Shown: in pieces, positions 47,060-59,500 of the stretch
How positions within the stretch are numbered: position 1 is the first letter of the stretch
Layout: each line of letters opens with the position of its first letter
Origin: Anaeramoeba flamelloides
Taxonomy: Eukaryota > Metamonada > Anaeramoebidae
Length of the DNA stretch: 64,000 bases
Reading direction: 5' to 3'
NCBI GenBank assembly: GCA_027625915.1
Contig: JANTQA010000023.1
Span: 10,974,001-11,038,000 of the forward strand
Position numbers and translations under genes: made by a program
The notes under the pieces: generated by a model
The model's input: only the letters and a program-made list of their open reading frames with translations
The model's database searches: none
Told to the model about the DNA's origin: nothing

Positions 47060-48130
47060 GTATTTTTTTTAAATAACAAATATTTTTTATAAATGACCTA
47101 GGATGATTAAATAAGAAAAAAAAATAAATAATAAAGATCAAAAAATAATTGTTGATATACACCTGAAATAAAACTAATAAATCAATACATTTTATTAAAT
47201 AATGAAAAACTCAAATTCTTATTTGAAATTAAAAAAAAAACAACCTTTATTAATTTTTATCTTGTATTTAAGATCAAATAAAAGTCCAATAGATACCAAA
47301 ATGATTTTATTATAATCATTTTACTTATTTCAATAACATTAGAACCACACCTTTTAATATTTACAACTATCTATCTTGCAATAAAAAAAAATTACGAATC
47401 AATTAGGCGTCTTAAAAAATTGAAAAAAAAAGTGTAAAAATTTGAAAAAATGATTTTAAATTAAGAATTTCCAAAAAAAGATTTTTTAATTCTATATCAT
47501 TCAAAACCTTTAAAAACATGTAATTCATACACTAAAACTGTATTCCCTTAACTGGAAAATAGTTTATCAAGTTAACAGTAAAACACAATTAATATAATCT
47601 TTGTTTCAGTCAAAGTGGTCCAATATTTTTTTCAAATATCAATTTTTTTTTATAATTGACCTTTGGTGATTAAAGAAAAAAATAAGTAGAATAATACAGA
47701 TCAAAAAATAATTAATATTATGAATGAAATAAAACTAATAAATCAATATATTTTATCAAAATTGAAAAACTCAAATTATTATTTGACATTAAAAAAAAAA
47801 ACAACAATATTCATTTATATCTTCAATACAAGATCAAAAAAAATCCCAATCAAAATCAAAAATGATTTCTCTACAATGGTTTTAACTGTTTCAATAACCT
47901 ATAAACTGCACATTTCTACGAAGAGACTATCAATCTTGTAATAAAAAAAAATTTGTAAATCATCTTTAGTTTTTAAAAAAACTGAAAAAAAGTAAAAAAA
48001 AAATCAAAAATATGATAAAATGATTTCAAAAATAAAATTTTTCTTCAAATTTCGATCCAAACTCTTTAGACAAATGTAATTCACTCATCAAAACTGGATC
48101 CCCTTTGACTGGAAAATGATTATATATATA
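47060..48130. repeat. Tandem pair of ~530-base units with R3-type ends
   Basis: 47060-47590 and 47600-48130 share ordered blocks: ATAATTGACC..GGTGATTAAA, GATCAAAAAATAATT, AATAAAACTAATAAATCAAT, TGAAAAACTCAAATT.TTATT, CTATC.ATCTTG.AATAAAAA, AAAATGATTT. Each ends in a CCCTT.ACTGGAAAAT block, and the second starts with TTTCAGTCAAAGTGGTCCA, the same end sequence as R3 but with unrelated interior. Confidence 0.8.
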
Positions 48131-48147
48131 TATATATATATATATAT
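48120..48147. repeat. (TA)n microsatellite
   Basis: About 14 units, directly abutting the end of the tandem pair. Confidence 0.95.
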
Positions 48148-48287
48148 AATCAATATGATATAAAAAAGCAAATAAAAAAATAAAAAGAAGATAAAAAGAA
48201 GATAAAAATTCTTTTAATATAAAATCAAATCATGTTTAATAAATATCTTTATTTTGATATCTGATAAAATCTTAGAATTGAAAAATT

Positions 48288-50042
48288 TTAATCGAAAATT
48301 GTCTTTTTTCGTTTCATTAAATACCTTTTAATTTTTTTAATACTATTATCTGAAATGGAAGCAAGATCGATCTCTATGTTATTTTCCCCTGCTAATGAAG
48401 GATTATCCTCCATTATAATTCCAAAAATTTCACCCAAGCCCTTTGAATTAAGTTGAGGAATTTCAGGAGCAAGACTAACGATTTCATTGAGCCCTAATTT
48501 CTGGTCAATTACAGGTGAACTTGACACTGAATTTTCACCATTTATTATACCTTGTTCAAATTGTGTTTTTTGTAAATCTAAATTTGATTTTAAATTTTTA
48601 ATTTCATTTTCTAAATTTGAATGTAATTTATTTTGGAAAGAAGATTCTGGAATGTAAAACGGCACCTTTCCAATTTGATAATTATTATTTTTTTCGATTC
48701 TCATTTTCCCACAAGTAAGGATTGGATATGCGTTTAGCTGTTTTTTTGTATTTTTTTGTGTTTTTGACTTTTTTTTAATCTTTGATTTTATATTTGATTG
48801 AGAAATTGTTTCGATTAACAATGATGAATTGTTGATATCCATAGCTACATTGGCAGATTTATTGATATCATCATCATCATTATTATTTGAATTTTCTTGT
48901 ATCTCTGCTTCCATTAGCTTTGATTTCTGGGCATTATTAGACCTTTTTTTTTTTTTTTTTTGCTTGATTGCATCCTTTTTTTCAAAATCAATATTATGTA
49001 AAATGGAGAACAAATCAAATGCTAAATTTTCTGCATATTCGTGCGCTTGATAAACATAATGAGATTTGTTTCCGATTTTATAATCAATTCCAATTCTTTC
49101 AATTGCTTTTAGATCCCTTTTAATTTCTTGAAGAGGAACTTTTACTTTTTCTTCGAGTTCAATGCTTTCCTCCTCGATTTCCTTCTCTTGTTTTTTTGGA
49201 TTTTTCTTTTTTTTTTTGTGTCGGTGTCTGTGTCTCCTTTTCCGATCACGCCTTTTTCTTTTTGACTTTTTGTGTCTTCTTTTTCGATGACGATTAACGT
49301 TTTGTTCCCTTGACAATTTACTTTTATTTCTTTTTCGATTCTTACTAAGAACAAAATCATCATCATCATCTTCACCGTCAGACTTATTTGTCCTTAGGTT
49401 TGGTTCAAGTGATCGATCAGTGATTTCAAATTGAGTAGAGGCGCTTCTAGTGATCCTTCGAGAAGAAATTTTTTTCAAATTTGGTTCATATTCCTCATCA
49501 GAACTTGATTTGGGTTTATAAACGGGAGAATTCTTTTTTTTTGGTGTTATTTTTTCTTCTAAGATCCCAAGTAAAGTTTCAGCTGCTTTATAAACTTCCA
49601 ATTCAGGAGAATTAAAGCTTTGTTTTTTTTGGATTACCAAAAATAAAAGCCAAAAAGTAATAAATAGTTTATTTTTATTTTTGTTAAAAAGGGATCGTTA
49701 ATAAATTGAATGCTTGAATTTTGTTTTTTTTTTTTTTTTGAAGAAAAAATAATAGTGCAAAATGTAATGAAGAAGAAGAAGAATTTTGCATTAAACTTAC
49801 ACCATTGCGTTTTTAAACATCAACTGTAGATCAACAGCAAGATCATTCATTGCTGTATATTTCCCACTTCGTAAATTGTCTGAGATAGTTATCAGATCGA
49901 TTGGTTGCTCGATCTCTGTTGTGTATAAAGGGAAAGCTTCAATTATTTCTCTAATGGACTGTGCAAAAGGATGGATTAACTCATGGCTTGTAAAAAAATT
50001 TAATAATTCCTCTGGGGAAGAAGGTTGGTTTGAATTGTCCAT
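48288..50042 (-). CDS. BET-family protein: one bromodomain plus ET domain, two exons
   Basis: Exons complement(49801-50042) and complement(48288-49617); 523 residues; donor GTAAGT, phase 2. The bromodomain (about 15-105) contains IEQPIDLITISDNLRSGKY, NDLAVDLQLMFKNAMVFN and VYKAAETL; the acetyl-lysine-binding asparagine is N83, rebuilt two codons after the splice. A long Lys/Arg-rich segment (about 180-235) resembles nuclear localisation or chromatin-binding sequence. The C-terminal 66 residues match the extraterminal domain (LGEIFGIIMEDNPSL, EIDLASISDNSIKKIKRYL). Animal BET proteins usually have two bromodomains; a single one plus ET is known from plant and other eukaryotic members. It likely reads histone acetylation and recruits regulators through ET. 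Start ATG follows an A-rich leader. Confidence 0.93.
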
Positions 50043-50550
50043 TTTGTTTTTTGATTTTTTTTAAAATGGAATAAAATAAAAAAATGATCCAATTTTTATT
50101 TTGATTAGAATTTTTATTTTTTTAAATCCAAATTTAAGGTATAGTGAAACAAACAGAAAGTTTTTATTTGAATAAATTCTAATTTAAAACAATGGAAGAT
50201 CTATTAATAAAGTTTTTCTATTATACACCCAAATCTATTTTTCTTTGTCAATTGAAATTGTTATGATGATCAAAATAATGTGTGTATAATGAAAATAATC
50301 CAGGTTTCAAAATATAATCTGTGTTTTTTTTTCTAATTGTTTCAATTGAAGAAATAATTGACTAACGAGTAGTATACCTAAGAAAAAATCAATTTTGTAG
50401 GTAAAACCTTCTCTACTTGAAGCAAAGTATAAATTAGGAATGCTGTTGGTTTGAGAAATTTTTCTAATTTTCTCAGTTTTTTTGAATGAATTTTTTTATT
50501 TTTTTAATGTTATAAATTTTCTAAAAATTAACTGGCGTTATTTTAGTGAA

Positions 50551-50637
50551 TTCTAAAAAATATGCTGATTATAATTCTCGATAAGAGATTATTTTAATAT
50601 CTCAAAGAGAGAATTATAATCAGGATATTTTTGAGAA
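50551..50637. repeat. Hairpin, 29-base arms
   Basis: 50551-50579 pairs with 50609-50637. The inner 15 bases (CTGATTATAATTCTC) are perfect, the outer part has a few mismatches, and the loop is 29 bases. Upstream of the BET gene by about 0.5 kb. Confidence 0.9.
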
Positions 50638-51813
50638 GTGAACAAAATTGCAAGAGTTATATTTTGAAACAGGATAGTTAATACCAATTATTAAAATAAA
50701 ATGTATAATAAACAAAATAAACAAAATAAAAAATTTATTATAATTTTAATAGGGAAAAATAAATAACAAAAAATGTAAAAAATTATATCAATTTTTTTAA
50801 TAATCATAAAAAAATTTCACTCATACAGAATTTCCCAAAATGATCATTAAATTACCAAACTCCAACAAATTGATCAATTTGATCTAGAAATTTTCAACTG
50901 TTATTTTTTCTATAATTATGGTTTGTTAAAATTATTCGAATTGAATAAGTCAGATGATGAAAAAACTCTTTCCCTTTTCACCTTTTTTCGAAAATTAATA
51001 TAGGCTTCTATACTCGATCTACAGAAAAATTACTAATTTAATTTAAACCCACAAATCTTCTAATTTTAATAATTAGAAACTCTCACCATCATCCTATAAA
51101 GTTATTTCGAATAATAAAAAAATACAATTCATAATTTGAAAATAACCAAAATTGAAAGAGTAAGCAAGTGTCAAGAAGTTGATCTAAAGTATAAGCACAT
51201 TAAATCATCTTTGTAGATATGTTCTTTTTTGTCATTTTTTAGTCTATCCCCGAAGACAATTATAACTCTATTATTTGAGAAACATTCTTTATTTGATTCT
51301 TTATTTTTTTCAATTTCTTTTAATACAATATAAATGTAAGAAATAAATACAATATTAACTTATTCCTTCTTATCTGTTTTTTTTTTTTTTTTTGATAGAT
51401 TAATGTTTAATTTTTCAATAATAAAACACATTTTTTATTTTGAAACACAGATTTAACTATTCTGCACTCCATATTGTGATTACAATATTTTAATTTTTGA
51501 ATTATATCATAGAGTAGTCGCTAAGGTATTATTTATCCAGACACCCCTTTTAATTAAGAATTTTTTTCCAAATATATTATTTTCAAACCCATTCATTTAA
51601 TTTTTTCATTAATGAAATTAAGAATGAAGAAAAATAAAAGAAAATTTGGACCAATATGAGAAATATACACATTTTATTGAATTTTAGTTTCAAAAAGTTG
51701 ACCTGAGTTGAATCATAGAGAAAAAATAAAAAGAAAGTCATCAAATAAAGAAAAAAAAAAAAAAAAAATATGAAATTCAGATAGCCTATTATATTGCTGA
51801 TTAATTTATATAT

Positions 51814-52197
51814 AAACTCAATTTCACTCAAAGGGGCGAGCCAAAAATGAAAAAGTCACATTATTTTTCAGAATCAACCAAACTTGGATTGTTTAGAAAT
51901 ACAAGAAATAAAAAACTTCATATAAGAGTAGATAATTATAAAAGAAAACACTAAACAAACCATAAATTCCAAAAAAAAAAAATGTTAAAAATTTTTTTGG
52001 GCCCCATTCATTGGAAAGGTCTCATGCAAAAATTCTCAATTTCTTTTGGTCATTAAAATTGTTGATATAAAATTTTTTACTTGTAAACGTATGAATTTTA
52101 AAAGAACATACAAAGCCTTACTTTTCATTGAGTTTATTTGGTTTTTCAAACATCTTTTTTTCAAAGATAATTTTTAAAAAAAAAATAAAAAAGAAAA

Positions 52198-52240
<43 letters not shown>

Positions 52241-52394
52241 AAAAAACAAAAAAAAAAAATTTACCTAAATTAGAAAAAATGATTTTGATCTAAAAATTGA
52301 AAATTTTAGTTTGATAAGAGTAATGAATTAAACTCATAGAATTTCTTCCATTTCTTCAATAAAACTGGCCCCCTTTGACTTAAAAAGAGTTTAT
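51814..52394 (-). repeat. R3 MITE-like element, inverted copy e
   Basis: Left end TAAACTCAATTTCACTCAAA then GGGGC, right end GCCCCCTTTGACTTAAAAAG then AGTTTATA: the best-preserved terminal inverted repeat of the family. Internal blocks are in reversed order relative to copies a and b. It holds a ~41-base A tract at 52199-52239. Confidence 0.85.
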
Positions 52395-52794
52395 ATACCT
52401 TGAGTTAACTTTAAATGGAGACTTTCAATTTTTTTCTTGTTCTAATGATTATTTTAGTTATTTATTTTCATTTTGTTTTGTTTCCTTTGTTTTTCTTTTT
52501 TCTTGTTTCTGATTTAAATCATTTTTTTATTGCTAAGATAAAATATCATCAAAATCTAAAATTATTTTGAAACAAAATCTAAAATTATTTTGAAACAAAA
52601 TCTATTTTTATAATCCAACCCCCCCCCCCAGCAGTCCAACTTGCATATTATTTAGATTTTATTTTTCCACCCATAAATTTTTCTTGTACTCTTTGATTCA
52701 ATAACCCCCCACCGAAAAAAAAAAAAAAAAAAAAATGATTAGAAAAAAGCAAGACCTTTTACTTGTAATTAAAAACAAAAAAGACTTAAAATAA

Positions 52795-53430
52795 GAAATA
52801 TATATATAAATCCGGGCACCTAGTTACCCACTCTATGAGTGGCGGAATATCAATTATTATTCAAAGATTGTAAATTTTTTATCTGTAATCAATAATCTTT
52901 CTATCGGTTTTTTACTTCTCCTGTGTATTCTGGGGACGTGTCGTCAAGTTCCATCAAGTACCGTAAAGTTCCTAGGTTTTCTTGAGGTTTTCTATTTTAT
53001 TTATAAAATCTATTGATTTTCGTTAGGTTTTTTTACTTTAGAAATAAACCGAAAATTTATTAAAATTTTTTGTTTATTTCTAAAGTAAAAAAACTCAAAA
53101 AAACCTAGAACACTTCACAAATAAATAGAAAAACTCAAGAAAACCTAACGGCACTTTTTTTGATTTGATAAATAAAAGTAAATTTCTTTGAAATTTTCTT
53201 TTAATTTCTTAAATTAAAAAAAAGCTAACGGCGGTTTTCCAGAATTAGAAATAATTTAGTAAAATCCTTTCAAATCCTGGAAAACCTAAAGACAGTGTAT
53301 TGTTTTTAATTTGGTCATGCAAATGATAATAATATTTTTTATATAAATTTTTTTTAATTTTCTTCTCTTTTTTTTATTTTACAATTTTGTTTAATTACTT
53401 CTTTCTCTAAATAATAATGTAAATATTATT
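52795..53430 (+). repeat. R1 hairpin-array element, copy D
   Basis: Starts TATATAAATCCGGGCACCTA, then a block AATAATCTTTCTATCGG and GTCAAGTTCCATCAAGTACC shared with copy E. The module array (about 52968-53290) has an outer CCTAGGTTTTCTTGAGGTTT / CTCAAGAAAACCTAACGG pair enclosing an inner TTTTTTACTTTAGAAATAAA palindrome, followed by two more modules. It ends in the ~130-base tail TTTGGTCATGCAAATGATAA to ACTTCTTTCTCTAAATAATA. Confidence 0.85.
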
Positions 53431-53599
53431 GAAATATTTTATTTCTCAACTATACCCTTGCTCTGAGCATGTAACACATCATTTAAAAATTTGAAAAAAC
53501 AAAAATAATATTTTTTAAACGATTTTTTATTTTAAATATTAGAATATTTAAATAAGATAAAAAAATTTTAAATTATTATTATTATTATTATAAAATGTG

Positions 53600-56471
53600 T
53601 TAAAGTTGTTGATAATCATGCTTTTGTTTTCTTTTATGCTTACCAAAGAAGAGAAAACTTCCAAGTGCTACAAACAATAAAGCTAGAGGGAGACCTACGC
53701 CAAGACCAAGTTTTACATTTGATAATGATTTAACTGGCACTGCGGAAGTGGAAAGAGAAGGAGAAACCGATGGGGTAAGTGATGGCGATGGTGATGCGGA
53801 TGGCGATGGTCTCTTACAAGTTATTCCGTTATTAGGATAATAAATTTCTTGGTAAACATCTTCTGATAAACAACATTGATAATTTTTTAATTGTTCGAAA
53901 CAATTTTCCCAATCACAAGTTTGGGGAACCAATTGGGGAACGATACCACACTTATTCTTTATTTTACACCCAATAAGCTCATCTGCAAAATTTTGACATT
54001 TTTTGTTTTGAGTAAATTTACATGTGCCAGTAATGTTGTTATTATTACATCTACAATACGCCCCAACTGGGCAGAATTTTTTTTTTAAATCACAAGTCCA
54101 AAAGTCACTTGTACATTTATTATCTTGACATCCATAGGCCAATTGGCAAGTTTCTGAAGAGCCACATTTATCATTTTCATTACCCGAATAAAAACGTTTA
54201 CATGTCCCTGTTTGATAATCTAAATCTTCTGTATCACAAATATACCCGGGAGTACATACAGATAAATAATTGGAATAATATGGTTTTAGATGATCCATGC
54301 ATTGTTGGTTGGGTTCAATTTGATTTATACATGTTTCAGTTATTGAATCGCAAAATAACCCTTTGTCGCAATCTCTACCATTAATTGTTGATGGATCACA
54401 TTCTTCATTGATGGCCTTTCCTTTACATATGTTATTAACACAATTTCCATTCAAGCACTCTTGGCCTGTAGAACATTGATCTCCATTATCTTTCATTCCT
54501 GAACATTTACCACTTGAACAAATTCCACCATAACATTCAGTGCCCTTTGAACATTTAGATCCGGTATTGTCCTTTTCACATTTATTTTTGTTTGAACACC
54601 AAAGATTTGAAACACAATAACTATAAATTTATTCAAGAAAACATTAAAATAATTTTGAAAAAAATATTTTTGTTTAGAGATTATAATTCAGAGCAAAATA
54701 GTATATGTTTTTTTTTTTTTTTTAAAAATTCAAAAAATATTTAGTATATCCGAAACAGAGGTTCAGAGTATATTGGAATCTAATTAATTAACTAATATCA
54801 AATCATTTAAAAGATTCACCGCTTAAAGAAATTCAAAATTTTAGATTTTTCTGTAAATGCTTTTTTGATACAAAAATTTTATAATTTCTCAAACAAGTAA
54901 AGGCTACATTTTTCAAGAATTTTTCATAAAAACTCTTTTGGTTTGAAAACTGGTTAGGTAATAAAGAAAAAATAATAATAAGAAAAAACCGAAAACAAAA
55001 AATACTTAAAAAAATAGTAAAATATATATATATATAAATTCAGTTACCTAAGTGCCACACTCCAAGGTGTAGTGTCTAGTGGTTTTTTTAATTTAAAAGA
55101 ATTGAATAAAAAATTTGATTTTACTCCATTCTTTCAAATTAAAAAAAAAAAAAAAAAACCTAACGACACCCGAATACCAATTATTAATTACAGATTGTGG
55201 ATTTTTAACTGATTATTGATAATCTTTCTATCGGGTTTTTTACCCCTCTGGTGAATTCAGGGGGCTTGTTGTCAAGTTCCATCAAGTACCGTAAAGTTCC
55301 TAGGTTTTCCAGAATTCAAAAGAATAGAAAAAAATAAAAGATTTTGTTCAATTCTTTTAAATTCTCGAAAAGATAAAGGTGGTTTTCTTGGGAGTTTCTG
55401 TTTTATCTGTATGATCTATTAATTTTCGGAATACACAAAAATTAAAAAAAAAACCTAATGACAACCCTAATAAAAAAAAATTTTTTATAACATCTAGATA
55501 ACATTTTTATCACAAAATTTCTTTTTAAATGATGATTTTTTCAATATTTTTTGAAAAAAATATTCTTATAACGGGCTTATAACATTTTACAAATTTTAAA
55601 ACATATTTTATAACAAACATTTATGTTATAAAAGTTTTTATTAAAAAAAATTTAAAACATTTTAAACGTTTATAACACCTTTACAACACACTTATAACCC
55701 GTTATAAAAAACTTTTTTTATTAGTGAAATGCCTAGGTTTTCCAGAATTCAAAAGAATTGAATAAAATCTATTGATTTTACTCCATTCTTTTAAATTCTG
55801 GAAAATCTAACGAAGAGTACCTAGATTTTTTTTTAATTTAAGAAATGAAAAAGAAAATTTATTTTAATTTTCTTTTTATTTCTTAAATTAAAAAAAAACC
55901 TAATAATAGTGGATACATTTTTAATTTGACCAGGCAAATGATATTTATTATTTTTTTATATTAATATTTTAATTATTTTTCTTCTCGTTTTTTTTATTTG
56001 ATAAATTTTCTTTAATTACTTCTTTCTCTCAATAAATAAATAAATAAATAAATAAATAAATATATATAGAATCCTAATTTTAAATATTGACAATTTTTAT
56101 TGAATTGAAATTTATTAAAGGATTTGCTTGATCCATAGATTTTAACATAAATACTCAAACAGTAATACTACTTTGATAGAGTCTCTGATTTAATATTTTT
56201 ATTGTTGTTAAAAATTTTCAAAACAAAAAAAAAATCCAAAAAAACCAATTAATTTTCTTTTGATTTATTCCCAAATAACTTTTTATTTTAACTACAGTCC
56301 TTAAATTATAAACTATTTTTCAAAAATTTTGACTCACTTTATAATGCCAATGGAAGTTTTTTTGAGGGTTTATTCCAGTATTCTTTATATAAAATATTTT
56401 CAAATTTTTGGATTAGAATCATTTTTTCTAATTTTGCAAATTTTAGTTTTGCTTTTTCAAATTTTTGTTTT

Positions 56472-56526
<55 letters not shown>

Positions 56527-59500
56527 TAATGTCAAAAAAAAAAGAGATCTTCTAAAAGACAAATAATCACTTTGAAAATTTCGGCTATGTAATGTCTTTG
56601 AAATTAAATTTAATTAATAATCAAAAATCTTGTTGTTCAACTTTTTTTCAGTTAAAGTTCAGTAATAAAAAATCCGTAATGCTCATTTCAAAAATTGTGA
56701 CTCACTTTTTTTTAGTTTTTGGTTTTATTTTTTATAATTTTCAATATATCAGGCTTTTATATATTTAGAATGACTTAAAAGTTAATTATCAATTATATTT
56801 AGTTATTAATTGTTCTTGAATACTAAACGATAATTTTTTTTTTTCAATTTATTATTTCAGGCGAGTCACAATTTTTGAAAAAGAGTTTAATTGATTGATC
56901 TGAAATTGCTTTTTTAGTAATAGTTTGATTTAAAATTTTCGAAAACAGTTGATTTTGTTTTCTAATTTTCTTTTTTCCTCAAAAACTATTTTCATTTTTC
57001 AATTCTTTAAAGAGTAATTTCAGATCAAACCCAAATTTGAAATTTTTTAAATAAAATAATTGTTTATTTAATCCAGGGAAATGAAAATTGGATGTAAAAA
57101 TTGTATCATTTGAAATTTAATCACTAATTCATAGAAATTCTGAATGAAAAATTATTTCAGTCTTTTTTATTTGAAAGCTAAAAAGATACCATCGAAAAAA
57201 AAAAGAAACAAATCAAAAGAACAATGAAAAATCATTAATTTCAGTAAAACTTCCAAATCTCACCAATCATTTTTTCATTAAAATTTGAACCTTCCAGTTG
57301 TAGAGAATTAAAAACACTTAAGAAACCACATAAACCACATAAGACATACAATTCACAGAAATCAAAGAGTTCCAAGAAATAATTTGAGAAAATTGGATAA
57401 TAATGTTTATAATAATTAAAAACACTTCAAAAATTATTGGCGACTTTTGTTTTTTTTATTTGAACAATCTAATATTCTCTGAATTAACCCTACTAAATAT
57501 TCTTTTTTTTTTTAGACTTTTTTCCCATTTTTTCGCTGCTTAAAATTTCCTTTTTCCCGGAGAAGAAGAGTTAAAAAGGGAAAGGATTAGGTGAATACTT
57601 ACTAATAAGTCATTTTAAGTACAGGGGAATTGTTGTAATGGATGAATTACATGTACTTAAAGGGTTTGAATTAAAAATAATAAAAAAAAAAAATTAATTA
57701 ATTACTTATTTTGATCAACATTACATGACTGCCCAAGTAGATTATATTTAATAGAATATGCACAACTTTTACAATCTATTTTTATATTTGGAAAATATTT
57801 GGAACTAAAACCGCTTTGTCTACAACATTGGAAAGCACTTAATTCATCAAAGCAATTGCTGAAAGCACAAGTACCAACAGTTAATTGATCTTCATGGGGA
57901 CAATTCTTTCTTTCAATGCATTCATTTAATCTAAAAGATTCAATGCTACAATCATCATTTCTAGTTTGAATACAATGGCCCTTGTAAAAAAAACGGTCAC
58001 ATTTGCAATACCAGCCGTGAGGGCAAAATAAAGAATGTTCATCACAATTTTTGAAATCGCTTGTACAAGTGTTATTTTGACAGGCCAAACCCAAATTACA
58101 TACCAACGAAGAACCACAGGACATTCCTTCCCAGCCACTATAAAGTCTTTTACAATATCCTTGTATTGAAGGACTTGTTACATTTTGGTCACAATAAAAA
58201 CCTGGTTGACAAACGTATGCTGTATCCATAAACCAAGGAGAGAGATGGGAAATACATTCTTCATTTTTTTGAATTGAGTCTATACATTTTTCAGTAATTG
58301 AATCGCAAAATAAATTTTGATCACAATCATTACCACCTAATAGATACGGATCACATTTTTGGCCTAAAGATTTGCCTTGGCAAATTCCAAAATTACATAA
58401 ACCACCCCAACACACCTTATTTGAATCACATTTTTCGCCATTGTTCTTCATTATTGAACATTTCCCATTTGAACAGATTCCTCCATAGCATTCACTCCCA
58501 TTCGTGCAACTAGAACCAGTATTATCTTCTTCACAAAGTCCTGTATTTGAATTACAAAATAAATTATCATTACAATAACTATTATTTGTAGATCGTTTTG
58601 TTTTTTTATATTTTTTTTGAATTTTTTTTTATTTTATTTATTTTGAAAAAATTTGTTAGTATTGTTTGTTTTCAATCATAAAAATTAGATTTTATGAAAT
58701 ATTTGATCTAATATATAAAGAAAATATTAGATCTCTAAAATAATTAAAACAAAATCATTAAGAGATTTTTGGCAAAAAAAATAATCACACGCCAGGGTAT
58801 AAAATAGAATGAGTTGAATTAGATCATTTTTTTGTTGTTTTTAAACAAACTTTTGTTTTTTGATTATTAATTCAAGAGGAACAAGAAAAATTCAGAACAA
58901 AAAATAAAAAGAATTTATCTGAAAGTTGGAATTGTTGAATGATTTTTCGTCTTTGTGGAAAATAGATATGAATTTTCAAGTAATTTAGAGTTGGTCGAAT
59001 ATTTACTGATAATGGAAAAAATGATTAACCAGAAAACAAGTAATTAATAAAACAAAGAATTAACAAAATAAAATAAAGAAAAAAAAAAAAAAAAAATAAT
59101 TTGAAGAAAAAGAAAAACGTGAAAGTTTCCACTCAACCTTAACTCAATGTACATATATATAAAACCATCATAAGGGACAATATTGTTTGTTTATTTTATT
59201 CTTTTTCTTTTTTTTGTTTGTTTTTTTTTCTTTTTCTTTTTAACCTAACTTTTTGTAAACTAAAATTCAATAAAATGTACATAGTCTTCACCACCTACTT
59301 TTCTTTTTCTTCTCTCTTAATTTAACTCTTGAAAAAATTTGAATGAATTTGAAAAGAGTTCATTTTACAAAAAATCTTTTTTAAACAGAAGTCACGCTTG
59401 AAGCTTTTAGACTTTTGCCACTGCTTTAATTTTGTAAAAAAATACAAAAATGATATTTTGTTTTTATTTTATATAATGTTATTATTTTTTGAAAAAATAA

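Larger units (their letters stand above)
44793..48287. other. Gene-poor spacer, 3.5 kb
   Basis: Upstream of the TMEM181-like gene and downstream of the BET gene. It holds (ATT)n near 46530-46552 and a tandem pair of ~530-base units (47060-48130). No gene seen. Confidence 0.65.
50043..53599. other. Gene-poor spacer, 3.6 kb
   Basis: Between the BET start and the 3' end of the cysteine-rich gene. It contains a 29-base-arm hairpin, an inverted R3 copy, long A tracts and R1 copy D. No gene seen. Confidence 0.65.
54621..57705 (-). other. 3.1-kb intron of the cysteine-rich gene
   Basis: Donor GTAATT at 57705, acceptor TTATAG at 54621-54626. It holds R1 copy E, an R4 copy and an R8-like fragment near 57520-57620. 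No coding signal. Confidence 0.8.

Noticed and set aside
57702-58451. A separate cysteine-rich gene starting at the internal ATG
   Set aside because: Unit sequence continues in frame upstream to a splice acceptor at 58579, and the stop lies just past a GTAATT donor; better read as one middle exon.
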